Shown piece by piece: positions 44,029 to 51,711 of a DNA stretch of 64,000 bases. Position 1 is the first letter of the stretch. Every line of letters begins with the position of its first letter. Source of the DNA: Palsa-1392 sp963819975 (GTDB lineage Bacteria > Verrucomicrobiota > Verrucomicrobiia > Chthoniobacterales > UBA10450); the NCBI GenBank assembly GCA_963819975.1, contig CAWFYE010000002.1:372001-436000 (forward strand). The letters are read 5' to 3'. The notes under the pieces are model-generated. The model worked only from the letters and a program-made list of their open reading frames with translations. It was not told the origin of the DNA and did no database searches. The position numbers and the translations under genes are program-made.

Positions 44029-45045
44029 GTGTTCGCGGCTATCATCGGCCCAGTGAACGGCGCCCCGCAACATCTTGACCAGCCCGTGACCGGGTTCATC
44101 CGGCGCGATTTCGCGAAGCTGCGCGAGACGATGACGACACGCGAAGCGCTCGAGGCGGTCCGGCGGGAGGGAATCGGGGAGAAGATCGTTTACTTTTATG
44201 TCGTCGATGAGGAAGAGCGGCTGACCGGAGTGCTCCCGACCCGCCGTTTGCTGACCGCGGCGGTCGCGCAGCGGATCGGCGATCTCATGATCAAGCGGGT
44301 GGTGGCGATTCCGCAGACGGCGACCCTGCTCGAGGCGTGCGAGTTTTTTGTCCTGCACAAGTTCTTCGCCTTCCCGGTGGTGGACGGGGAACGGCGCATC
44401 CTGGGGGTGATCGACGTTGGCGTTTTCACCGAGGAGGTGTTCGACATCGCGGAGCGCGAACAGCACGAGGACGTTTTCGAGACGATCGGTTTCCATGTCT
44501 CGCAGGTGCGCGACGCCGGGCCGCTGCAGGCGTTTCGTTATCGATTCCCGTGGCTGCTCGCGACGATCGCGAGTGGGACGGCTTGCGCGTTGCTGGCAAG
44601 CGTCTTTGCGCTCACCCTCGCGCAGAGCCTGGTGATCGCTTTCTTTCTCACCCTCGTCCTCGGGCTGGGGGAGAGCGTCAGCATCCAATCGATGGCGGTC
44701 ACGATCCAGGCGCTGCACTCGAGCCGGCCGACTTTGCGCTGGTATCTCGGCACCCTGCGCCGGGAAGTCGCTACCGCGTTATTGTTAGGCGCGGCCTGCG
44801 GACTCCTGGTCGGCGCGATCGTCTGGTTCTGGCTCGGGGCCGGCTGGCCGGCGATCGTGATTGGCGCGAGCATCCTGGCTTCGCTCGTCATGGCCTGCCT
44901 GCTCGGGCTCAGTATTCCCTCCGTTCTCCACGCCTTGCGGCTCGATCCGAAGATCGCGGCTGGACCGCTCACCCTGGCGTTGGCGGATATTCTGACTTTG
45001 CTATTCTATCTCTCGATTGCCCGTTTCCTTCTTTCTCCTGCCTAA
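44029..45045 (+). CDS. MgtE-type magnesium transporter with CBS pair, no N-domain
   Basis: A 338-residue protein. The CBS pair covers residues about 30-150 (GVLPTRRLLTAAVAQRIGDLMIKRVVAIPQ, FFAFPVVDGERRILGVIDV). The MgtE channel domain follows with five hydrophobic segments from residue 165: WLLATIASGTACALLASVFA, SLVIAFFLTLVLGLGESVSIQSMAVTIQ, VATALLLGAACGLLVGAIVWF and others. The acidic N-domain of full-length MgtE (about 450 residues) is missing. It probably moves Mg2+ or Co2+ across the inner membrane. Start is GTG 44029 or GTG 44053. The TAA stop lies in a GCCTAACG copy. Confidence 0.85.
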   Translation: MFAAIIGPVNGAPQHLDQPVTGFIRRDFAKLRETMTTREALEAVRREGIGEKIVYFYVVDEEERLTGVLPTRRLLTAAVAQRIGDLMIKRVVAIPQTATLLEACEFFVLHKFFAFPVVDGERRILGVIDVGVFTEEVFDIAEREQHEDVFETIGFHVSQVRDAGPLQAFRYRFPWLLATIASGTACALLASVFALTLAQSLVIAFFLTLVLGLGESVSIQSMAVTIQALHSSRPTLRWYLGTLRREVATALLLGAACGLLVGAIVWFWLGAGWPAIVIGASILASLVMACLLGLSIPSVLHALRLDPKIAAGPLTLALADILTLLFYLSIARFLLSPA

Positions 45046-45050
45046 CGAAG

Positions 45051-45446
45051 ATGAAAACACGAATCTTTGATCACATCGATCTGCGGGTCGCCGATATGGC
45101 GTCGGCGCAAAAATTTTACAGCCATTTGCTGCCCGCGCTCGGCTTTTCCGAGGCGTGTGGCGATGACGAATGCCGCGGCTATCAAACTCCGGGCGGCCTG
45201 CCGGATGCGTTTTTTTGTTTCACACCCGTGGCCAATCATCAGCCTAACGAGACCCGGATCGCCTTCTGGGCTGAGTCGCGGGCGGAAGTCGATCGACTGG
45301 CCGAGATTGTTCGAGAAGCAGGCGGACGCAACCTGGAAGGTCCGGAGTTGTGCCGCGACTATTCGCCCGGCTATTACGCCCTCTTCTTCGAGGACCCGAG
45401 CGGAAACAAGCTCGAGATTTGCTTCCGCGAGAGTCGTCCCTCTTGA
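45051..45446 (+). CDS. Glyoxalase/VOC superfamily protein
   Basis: A 131-residue single VOC domain. FDHIDLRVADMASAQKFYSHLLPALGF carries the first metal ligand position (His) and the beta-alpha-beta start; YYALFFEDPSGNKLEICF ends with Glu at the usual last ligand position. Such proteins act as dioxygenases, isomerases or resistance proteins; nothing here narrows it down. It starts 5 bases after the MgtE stop and is probably co-transcribed with it. Confidence 0.82.
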   Translation: MKTRIFDHIDLRVADMASAQKFYSHLLPALGFSEACGDDECRGYQTPGGLPDAFFCFTPVANHQPNETRIAFWAESRAEVDRLAEIVREAGGRNLEGPELCRDYSPGYYALFFEDPSGNKLEICFRESRPS

Positions 45447-45477
45447 GATCGCGCGCGCTTCTGCGAGACGTACGGAA

Positions 45478-46020
45478 ATGAGCACAAGCGCGCCGATCCA
45501 GAAAATGCTGCGACCGCAGCGGCGCGTTCGTTATCTGAAAATGATCGCGGTTTTCAAGATGCTGCAGGGGGCGGCCCTGCTCGCGATCGGCGTTTCGCTG
45601 CTTTTCCTGCACAGCCGGACGAGTTGGATGGAAAGCATCTCGGACTGGGTCGATGGCGAGCTGATGGTGGCGCACAGCCGGACAATGCTTTATTTCCTGA
45701 ACAGGTTGCAGGATGTGGTGACGGGCGGGTTGCTTCAGGTGACGGGTGTGATCGCGCTTTTTACGGCCGCGGTCCTCTTTACGGAAGGGATTGGCGTCTA
45801 TCTGCAGAAACGCTGGGCCGAGATGCTGATGGTGATCGCGACCGCGATGCTCATTCCGTTTGAGCTGCGGCACGTCTGGTTGCATCCGGGCGTGGTCGCG
45901 TCCCTCATCCTGGCGGTCAATTGTTTCATCGTTTGGTTTCTCTACCGCGTCCTGCGGCGGGAGCGGCGGGAGGAAGAGCTGGCCGAGGACGAGGAGCCGG
46001 TCGTGGTCGAGACTCGTTAG
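45478..46020 (+). CDS. DUF2127-like membrane protein
   Basis: A 180-residue integral membrane protein with about four hydrophobic spans: MIAVFKMLQGAALLAIGVSLLFL, then TGGLLQVTGVIALFTAAVLFTEGIGVYL, then MLMVIATAMLIPFELRHVW and VVASLILAVNCFIVWFLYRVL. The opening VFKMLQGAALLAIGV and the E-G-I-G-V-Y-L and W-A-E blocks are as in DUF2127. The C-terminus is a charged tail. Its function is unknown. The TAG stop is formed by a CGTTAGGC copy. Confidence 0.8.
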   Translation: MSTSAPIQKMLRPQRRVRYLKMIAVFKMLQGAALLAIGVSLLFLHSRTSWMESISDWVDGELMVAHSRTMLYFLNRLQDVVTGGLLQVTGVIALFTAAVLFTEGIGVYLQKRWAEMLMVIATAMLIPFELRHVWLHPGVVASLILAVNCFIVWFLYRVLRRERREEELAEDEEPVVVETR

Positions 46021-46023
46021 GCG

Positions 46024-46614
46024 TCAATCCCGCGGGTAGATCTCGAAAAGGGCGAGCGTGCTCCTGGTTTTCTCGAGCGGGAGGCCGATGACGTTGCTGC
46101 GCGAGCCGATGATGCGGGAAATGATCGCGCCGCCTTTGCCTTGAGCCGCGTAGCCGCCGGCTTTGTCGAGCGGATCGATCGTGGCGAGGTAGTCGGCGAT
46201 CATTTGCTCGCTCAATTTTTTGAAGACGACCCGCGAAAGAACCGAAAAAGCAATTGATCTCCCGCGATGCAGATGCGCAATGAAAACGCCCGAAGCTACG
46301 ACGTGCGTCCGGTCGCTAAGCAAACGAAGCAGGCGCGCCGCCTCGGCGTGGTCGGCTGGTTTGCCAATCAACTCATGATCGAGTGCGACGAGCGTATCGG
46401 CGGCGAGCACGACTCGATTGGGGTGCGCCCGCGCGACGACCAGGCCTTTGCGAAGAGCGTTGTAGGAAACGGCCTCGCGAGCGGTCAGCCTTTCGGATTG
46501 CTGTTCCTTCACCGTCGGCGCCACGACCTCGAAATCGTAGCCGGCATCGGCGAGTAATTGACGGCGACGGGGGGAAGCGGAGGCGAGAATCAAACGCGGC
46601 CGTTTGCCTGTCAT
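46024..46614 (-). CDS. maf: Maf-family nucleotide pyrophosphatase
   Basis: A 196-residue protein that starts LILASASPRRRQLLADAGYDFEVV, the S-x-S-P-R-R hallmark of Maf/HAM1-fold enzymes. AADTLVALDHELIGKPADHAEAARLL and LDKAGGYAAQGKGGAIISRIIGSRSNVIGLPL follow. Maf proteins hydrolyse modified or canonical nucleoside triphosphates and are linked to septum control. The start codon overlaps the stop of the upstream DUF4412 gene by four bases (ATGA). Confidence 0.93.
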   Translation of the reverse strand: MTGKRPRLILASASPRRRQLLADAGYDFEVVAPTVKEQQSERLTAREAVSYNALRKGLVVARAHPNRVVLAADTLVALDHELIGKPADHAEAARLLRLLSDRTHVVASGVFIAHLHRGRSIAFSVLSRVVFKKLSEQMIADYLATIDPLDKAGGYAAQGKGGAIISRIIGSRSNVIGLPLEKTRSTLALFEIYPRD

Positions 46615-47294
46615 GGCGTGTTGGAATCCGGCGGTTGTTTGCCTCCGAGGAATTCGGGCATCTTCATTTCGGAGTAACCTGCTGGAATCGCGAACTCCGA
46701 AGCCGGGATGGGGTCGAGGCTGACCGATTCGATATTGCTTGTGATCTCAGCCTGACCGGGAGTCTTGATCTTGGTCCGCAACGGCAGGCCGGGAAGCGCA
46801 TGATAATCCGGGAGCCCCTTGGTGATGCCGGCAAACGCGCCGCGCTGCAGGATCGCCATTTGTTGCAGGATGCTCTCGTAATTTGGATACGTTTTCGCGA
46901 CCCAGTAGCTGGCGTGGTACTTCGGTGAATCGCTGACGTACTCCTCAGTCTCGTAACCATTGATGGTCTCCTTCCGGCCGGTTGGTTTGGGCAGCGCCTG
47001 GTCGGGTGCTTCTTCTTTGACGAAAGATTTCGCCATCTCGGCCATCGCCTTAGCTCTTTCTCCGGAAATTCGCATGACGGTTTTCTTGTCGTTCAGCAGT
47101 GTGGTGAGGTCGCCGCTTTTCGCGTCGATGATTGTAGTAACCTGCGGATTGACTTCGACGCGCGCCTTGTCGCCTTTGACCTTGAAGGTGATTTTGCGGA
47201 TGCCCTCGGTTCCGCCCATCGTTTGGACGATGGTGAGATCAGCTCGAGCCGTGGCGCAGAGAGCCAGAAAACCGAGAAGGCGCAGTAATTTCAT
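46611..47294 (-). CDS. Exported DUF4412-like protein
   Basis: A 227-residue protein with a signal peptide (MKLLRLLGFLALCATARA). The mature protein resembles DUF4412: ITFKVKGDKARVEVNPQVTTIIDAKSGDLTTLLNDKKTVMRIS, then GYETEEYVSDSPKYHASYWVAK and the TNIESVSLDPIPASEF end. Such proteins have a lipid-carrier-like beta fold and unknown function. ATG 47294 is preferred because it begins the signal peptide. It is coupled to maf. Confidence 0.7.
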   Translation of the reverse strand: MKLLRLLGFLALCATARADLTIVQTMGGTEGIRKITFKVKGDKARVEVNPQVTTIIDAKSGDLTTLLNDKKTVMRISGERAKAMAEMAKSFVKEEAPDQALPKPTGRKETINGYETEEYVSDSPKYHASYWVAKTYPNYESILQQMAILQRGAFAGITKGLPDYHALPGLPLRTKIKTPGQAEITSNIESVSLDPIPASEFAIPAGYSEMKMPEFLGGKQPPDSNTP

Positions 47295-47420
47295 ACACCA
47301 GTTGCTAGACGTCCGCGGCCCGGATGGCAAGCCTGCCGAATGGGAACCGCCTTTGTGCGGCGAGGTTGCGGTCGCAAAAAAACTTGGCAAGGCTGTTCGG
47401 TCGCGGCAGCTTAGGCGCGC

Positions 47421-47491
47421 GCGGGCATAGCTTAATGGTAAAGCTCCAGCCTTCCAAGCTGGCTATGAGGGTTCGATTCCCTTTGCCCGCT
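47421..47491 (+). tRNA. tRNA-Gly (anticodon TCC)
   Basis: Acceptor arm GCGGGCA pairs with TGCCCGC, the D-arm is AGCTTAATGGTAAAGC, the anticodon stem is CCAGC/GCTGG around the loop CTTCCAA with anticodon TCC, and the T-arm contains GGTTCGATTCC. The 3' CCA is not encoded. The gene stands alone between two protein genes. Confidence 0.97.
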
Positions 47492-47520
47492 CCCCGGCGT
47501 GCGAGTCTTGTTGAAATGCG

Positions 47521-48291
47521 ATGAAACCACTGCGCAACTCCGCCTCGGCTGGAGCGCCGTCCTGGAGCAGGATGCCGAGCGCTCTCCTTTTGCTCGTGGT
47601 TTTTCTACTCGGAGCCGGCTTTTGGACGGTAGCGTTCTCCGCGGTGCCGGCTGGGGAAGTAAAAGCAACCGATTTGATCGCGGCCGAATTGCCGGACAAC
47701 AAGACCCTGAAAAGCGCCAGCCAAATGGAGTTTCTGAGCGCGGTTTGTGCCGTCGTTCGCCGTCGGCGCAGTAGTGCCGCGGTCATCACACAGACGGCCG
47801 TCAGCCTGCGGCGCGAGTTCGCCGGTGAAATCGTCGGGATGGTGATGCGCTGTGTAGGCAAAATGAACTGTGAATTCGCGGGGACAATCGTGGCGGCCGC
47901 TGCCGCGGCTGACGGCGACCTGACGAAGATCACTGACGCGGCGACGGCCAAGGCGCCGGACTGTGCGGAGACGATGAGTGAGGCGGTTCGGCGCGGCGGG
48001 AAGGGGAGCAAACCGGTGGAGCCGGAGGCTTCGCCTGAGCAGGGCCCGCTCATCGGAACGATCAACGGACCGGATGAGGGGTTTGACCCGCGCGAGCCGC
48101 TCAAGCTCGTATGTGTCGAAGGCACGCCGCGCGCTGTGCGGGCAAGCCAGCTCGACGAGTTTCTGCGCACGAATCCCAATGCGTTTGTTGGCGCCTGCCC
48201 GCCGACTGCTTCGCCCTCTCCGCCTTCTGCCCTTGCTCCGGCTTCGGCTCCAGCGGCAACGCCGGCTCTTGGTCCCGCCCCGACTCCCTAA
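47521..48291 (+). CDS. Exported Cys- and Pro-containing protein, unknown function
   Basis: A 256-residue protein with an N-terminal hydrophobic leader (ALLLLVVFLLGAGFWTVAFS). The middle is helical and contains evenly spaced cysteines (LSAVCAVV, MRCVGKMNCEF, PDCAET, LVCVEG, VGACPP). The last 40 residues are a low-complexity Ala/Pro/Ser tail. I do not recognise a family. Its TAA stop lies in a CCCTAACG motif copy. It may be related to the polymer-export genes just downstream, but nothing shows it. Confidence 0.55.
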   Translation: MKPLRNSASAGAPSWSRMPSALLLLVVFLLGAGFWTVAFSAVPAGEVKATDLIAAELPDNKTLKSASQMEFLSAVCAVVRRRRSSAAVITQTAVSLRREFAGEIVGMVMRCVGKMNCEFAGTIVAAAAAADGDLTKITDAATAKAPDCAETMSEAVRRGGKGSKPVEPEASPEQGPLIGTINGPDEGFDPREPLKLVCVEGTPRAVRASQLDEFLRTNPNAFVGACPPTASPSPPSALAPASAPAATPALGPAPTP

Positions 48292-48375
48292 CGGTGCTGT
48301 TTGTTGAGCAGGATTAAGAGGACACGGCAAAAAAATTCTCCTCTGCGCTGCAGATTGTTGTAACTTCGCCGCCCG

Positions 48376-50238
48376 GTGGCCGCCAAAGCTTCTCTCATCT
48401 CCCGCGCGAGCGAAGTGCTGGCCGCCGTCCTTGTCGCACTGGCCCTGGCCGGCATCCAGATCCTTATCGGCGGCACCCGTCTCGCTTACAGCCTGCCGGT
48501 TTACGCGCTTCTGGGGGTGGCCGGTTTGCTCGCCATCTTTTCTGTCCGTCGCCTGAAGCCCGCGCCGGAACGCGTTTGCCTTTGGGCTTCGGCCGTTTTC
48601 TTCGGCTACATTCTGCTCCGCGCCTGGTTTTCCCCGGTTCCGTATCTGGCCCGGACGGATATTTTTTCGGTCCTGGCCGGATTGGTTGTTTACCTGGCGG
48701 TCGCTTTCATTTTCACTTCCGCGCCCTGGCGGATGACGATTCTTCTTTTTCTCATCGGTGTCGCTCTCGTCCAGGTCGGGATCGGCGCGATTCAATTCCG
48801 GAGCGGGGATAATTTCATGCTTATCCCGTTTCTGCAGCGTTTCGATTATGGCCGGCGCGCGAGCGGATTTTACGGCTGCCCGAATCATTTCGCCGGGCTC
48901 GTCGAAGTGCTCGGTGTATTCTGCTTCAGCTTCGCCTGCTGGAGTCGCTGGCCGATCTGGGCAAAGCTCCTCACCGGCTACGCGGGCGGGATTTGTCTTA
49001 CAGGCCTTGCCCTAACGGGAAGCCGCGGCGGCTATCTCAGCGGCGTCGCCAGCCTGCTGACGGTGGCAGCGCTTTCCTTGCTCGCCTTGCGGCGGGCGGG
49101 GCGAACAATTTTCTGGCGGACGGCATTGGGCGGGGGAGTATTCGCACTTCTGCTTCTCGGGGCGCTCTTTTTTGGCTTTAAGAAAAGCGATTACCTGAGC
49201 GGTCGCGCGCAAACTGTGGTCGATACCCAGAATATGCGCCTCGATCTCTGGCGCGCGGCGATTGCGCAATGGAAATTGCAGCCAATTTTCGGCACGGGCA
49301 GCGGCACTTATCTCTATTATGGCCGCCATTTTCGAACCGAACGGGTGCAGCTCGATCCGGTCGAAGTGCATAACGATTATCTTCATCTCCTCGCCGAATA
49401 CGGCCTGCTCGGTGGGGTGGGTTTTCTCTTTTTCCTCGGCGCGCATCTGGCGAGCGGCTGGCGGGCCTACCAAAAGCTGGGCCCGCGTCGGGTGGCGCTT
49501 TCGGGGCACCCCTTGAGCAACAACTTGGCCTTGAATATCGGCGCCTTCGGCGCTGTCGCCGCTTACCTGGTTCATTCCGTTTTCGATTTCAATCTCCACA
49601 TTCCGGCGAACGTCTGTTTGCTCGCCTTTGTTTTCGGCATTTTCGCCAACCCAGGAAGGGATCGCGAAAAAGAGATCGCGGAGGGCGCGCCGCCGGTGAT
49701 CTACGGACGGCTCGCTCTGCCGCTGCTCGGATTGCTCCTCCTGGCCGGGTCGCTTCGCTATGCGCGGGCCGAATACTTTGCCGAGCGCGCGCGGGCCGCC
49801 CTGCGCGACGAACGGCACCTGGCCGCGATGCGCTGGGCGCAGCAGGCGGTGGCGCTCGACGACCAGAACCCAGAAACGTTTTTTTACCTCGGCGAAAGCC
49901 GTGTCCGCCGGGCCGAGGCGCTCTCCAACCCGCTGGCGGGCGCTTCATATAACGAAGCTGCGCTCGCACCATTCCAGCGCGCGCTGGCGCTTGCGCCTAA
50001 CGACGAAACGTTTCTCATCGCGCTTGGCCGCGTCTACGACGCGCTCGGGCGTTTTCCGGAAGCGGAATGGATGTTTGGTCGAGCCCGCGACTGGGATCCG
50101 CGCTCGAAGGCGACGCACGACTCCTACGCCGCGCATCTTGCTTTGTGGAGTCGGCCGGATTCCGGCTCGAAACGCCCGCGCAACGAACTGCCGGACAAAA
50201 ATTCTCCTTTGCCCGCACCCGCCCCGGCGGAGCCCTAA
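48376..50238 (+). CDS. O-antigen ligase/polymerase-like membrane protein with TPR-like tail
   Basis: A 620-residue inner-membrane protein with about ten hydrophobic segments. ALTGSRGGYLSGVASLL and IFGTGSGTYLYYGRHF, then VEVHNDYLHLLAEYGLLGGVGF, are the Wzy_C/O-antigen-ligase blocks (the H-N-D-Y-L motif lies in the large periplasmic loop). The last 150 residues are soluble and TPR-like (LAAMRWAQQAVALDDQNPETFFYLGESRV). It joins or polymerises glycan chains on a lipid carrier. The start is GTG 48376. It heads a block that exports an extracellular polysaccharide. Confidence 0.85.
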   Translation: MAAKASLISRASEVLAAVLVALALAGIQILIGGTRLAYSLPVYALLGVAGLLAIFSVRRLKPAPERVCLWASAVFFGYILLRAWFSPVPYLARTDIFSVLAGLVVYLAVAFIFTSAPWRMTILLFLIGVALVQVGIGAIQFRSGDNFMLIPFLQRFDYGRRASGFYGCPNHFAGLVEVLGVFCFSFACWSRWPIWAKLLTGYAGGICLTGLALTGSRGGYLSGVASLLTVAALSLLALRRAGRTIFWRTALGGGVFALLLLGALFFGFKKSDYLSGRAQTVVDTQNMRLDLWRAAIAQWKLQPIFGTGSGTYLYYGRHFRTERVQLDPVEVHNDYLHLLAEYGLLGGVGFLFFLGAHLASGWRAYQKLGPRRVALSGHPLSNNLALNIGAFGAVAAYLVHSVFDFNLHIPANVCLLAFVFGIFANPGRDREKEIAEGAPPVIYGRLALPLLGLLLLAGSLRYARAEYFAERARAALRDERHLAAMRWAQQAVALDDQNPETFFYLGESRVRRAEALSNPLAGASYNEAALAPFQRALALAPNDETFLIALGRVYDALGRFPEAEWMFGRARDWDPRSKATHDSYAAHLALWSRPDSGSKRPRNELPDKNSPLPAPAPAEP

Positions 50239-50358
50239 GTCATCCGCGCGGCGTCTAGGTGCGGAGAATTAGGTTGCTCTGTTAACGCTAAAGCGCATAC
50301 TCTGCGCCCCGATGGTTCCCTGGTGGACGCCGTAAGTTTATCTTCCTTCGTGTGTTTC

Positions 50359-51630
50359 ATGACGAAAATTTCTCCTCCTGTCTGGACGCACTTCTTCGTT
50401 GGCGCAATTGCTCTCTTTGCAGCCATGGGCAGCTTGCAGGCGCAGGAAAATCCGGACGCGAACGCGGTCACGGAGGTTGTAGACGAGACAAGTGAGTCGG
50501 CTGAGCCGACAAAACCGGCCCTCGGCACGGGAAATTTCGCGCCTTCACCGTTCCGTGTCTCGGTTTCTGTCCGCGAGGGCTATGACGACAATGTCGACAC
50601 GTCGAGCATCAATCCGACCGGTTCGTTCTACACCAATGGCAATGTTGTTCTCGATTATAAATTCGGGAACGCTCGCACCCAACTCGCGCTCAACGCCTTC
50701 GCCGGCCTGACCTACTATTACACCAATCCCATCGGTCAGGATTACGACATCACGACCGGCTTTAGCCTCACGGCCAGCCACCAGGCGACGCCCCGGCTCG
50801 GATTCGCAGCCTCAGTCTATCTGGCCTACCAATCTGAGCCCGACTTCAACACCGGCTTTGGGATCAATCGGCGGAGCGGGAATTATCTCTACAGCGCGGA
50901 CAAGTTTTCCGTCTCCTACCAATGGGCGCCCCGCTTCTCGACGGTCACCAGCTTTACGCTCGGCGCGATTCGTTACGACGACAGCTCGATCGCCATTTAT
51001 GAGAATCGCCTCGAGTATCTTTTTGGAAACGAGTTTCGCTTCCTCGTCCTTCCGACGACCTCGGTGGTGGCCGAATATCGTTACCAGATCATCAACTTCG
51101 ACACCGCGCTCCGCGACTCCTCGACCAACTATGTCCTCGGTGGCCTCGATCACAGCTTCAACCCCCGCTTCAATATCTCGCTCCGGGGCGGCGCGCAATT
51201 CCGCGAGTTTGACAACCTGACCGCGCGCACCTCGCCCTATGGCGAGGCGACGCTCAACTACGCGCTCAACGAGCGCTCCTCCATCAGTTGGACAAATCGC
51301 TACGGCCTCGACGAACCCGACTACCCCGGGGCGGCCTCGCGCGACTCTTTTCGCACCGGCCTGCTGGCAAATTACGCTTTTACCCCGCGCTTCTCTGCAA
51401 CTCTCGCGCTTTATTATCAGCACGACAACAACCAGAGCCTCCTTACACCGACCTCCTTTGTTCCTTCTTTCGCGGAAGACTCACTCGATGTCGCACTCGG
51501 GGTGCGCTACCAGATCAACCGCCTTTTTGCCGCCATCGCTGGGTATAATCACACCGAGGTTTTCTCCGACATCCCGCTTCGTGCGTACGCGCGAAACCGG
51601 TATTATTTGGGCTTAAACGTGACTTTTTAG
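50359..51630 (+). CDS. Outer-membrane beta-barrel protein of an exopolysaccharide locus
   Basis: A 423-residue protein with a signal peptide ending in SLQAQ, an Asp/Glu/Pro linker and then alternating beta strands (FRVSVSVREGYDDNVDT, NVVLDYKFGNARTQLALNAFAGLTYYY, RFNISLRGGAQFREFDNL). It ends in YYLGLNVTF; a C-terminal Phe is the usual signal for barrel assembly. Proteins of this kind accompany polysaccharide genes and may form a secretion channel. ATG 50359 is chosen over 50323 because it gives a cleaner signal peptide. Confidence 0.75.
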   Translation: MTKISPPVWTHFFVGAIALFAAMGSLQAQENPDANAVTEVVDETSESAEPTKPALGTGNFAPSPFRVSVSVREGYDDNVDTSSINPTGSFYTNGNVVLDYKFGNARTQLALNAFAGLTYYYTNPIGQDYDITTGFSLTASHQATPRLGFAASVYLAYQSEPDFNTGFGINRRSGNYLYSADKFSVSYQWAPRFSTVTSFTLGAIRYDDSSIAIYENRLEYLFGNEFRFLVLPTTSVVAEYRYQIINFDTALRDSSTNYVLGGLDHSFNPRFNISLRGGAQFREFDNLTARTSPYGEATLNYALNERSSISWTNRYGLDEPDYPGAASRDSFRTGLLANYAFTPRFSATLALYYQHDNNQSLLTPTSFVPSFAEDSLDVALGVRYQINRLFAAIAGYNHTEVFSDIPLRAYARNRYYLGLNVTF

Positions 51631-51711
51631 CCTCCCGGGCTTCTCCGGCACGACTTTTGCGCCGGGGTGGTAATTCAAGTAGGTTTCCCACCCCGGTCGG
51701 CACTACAATTC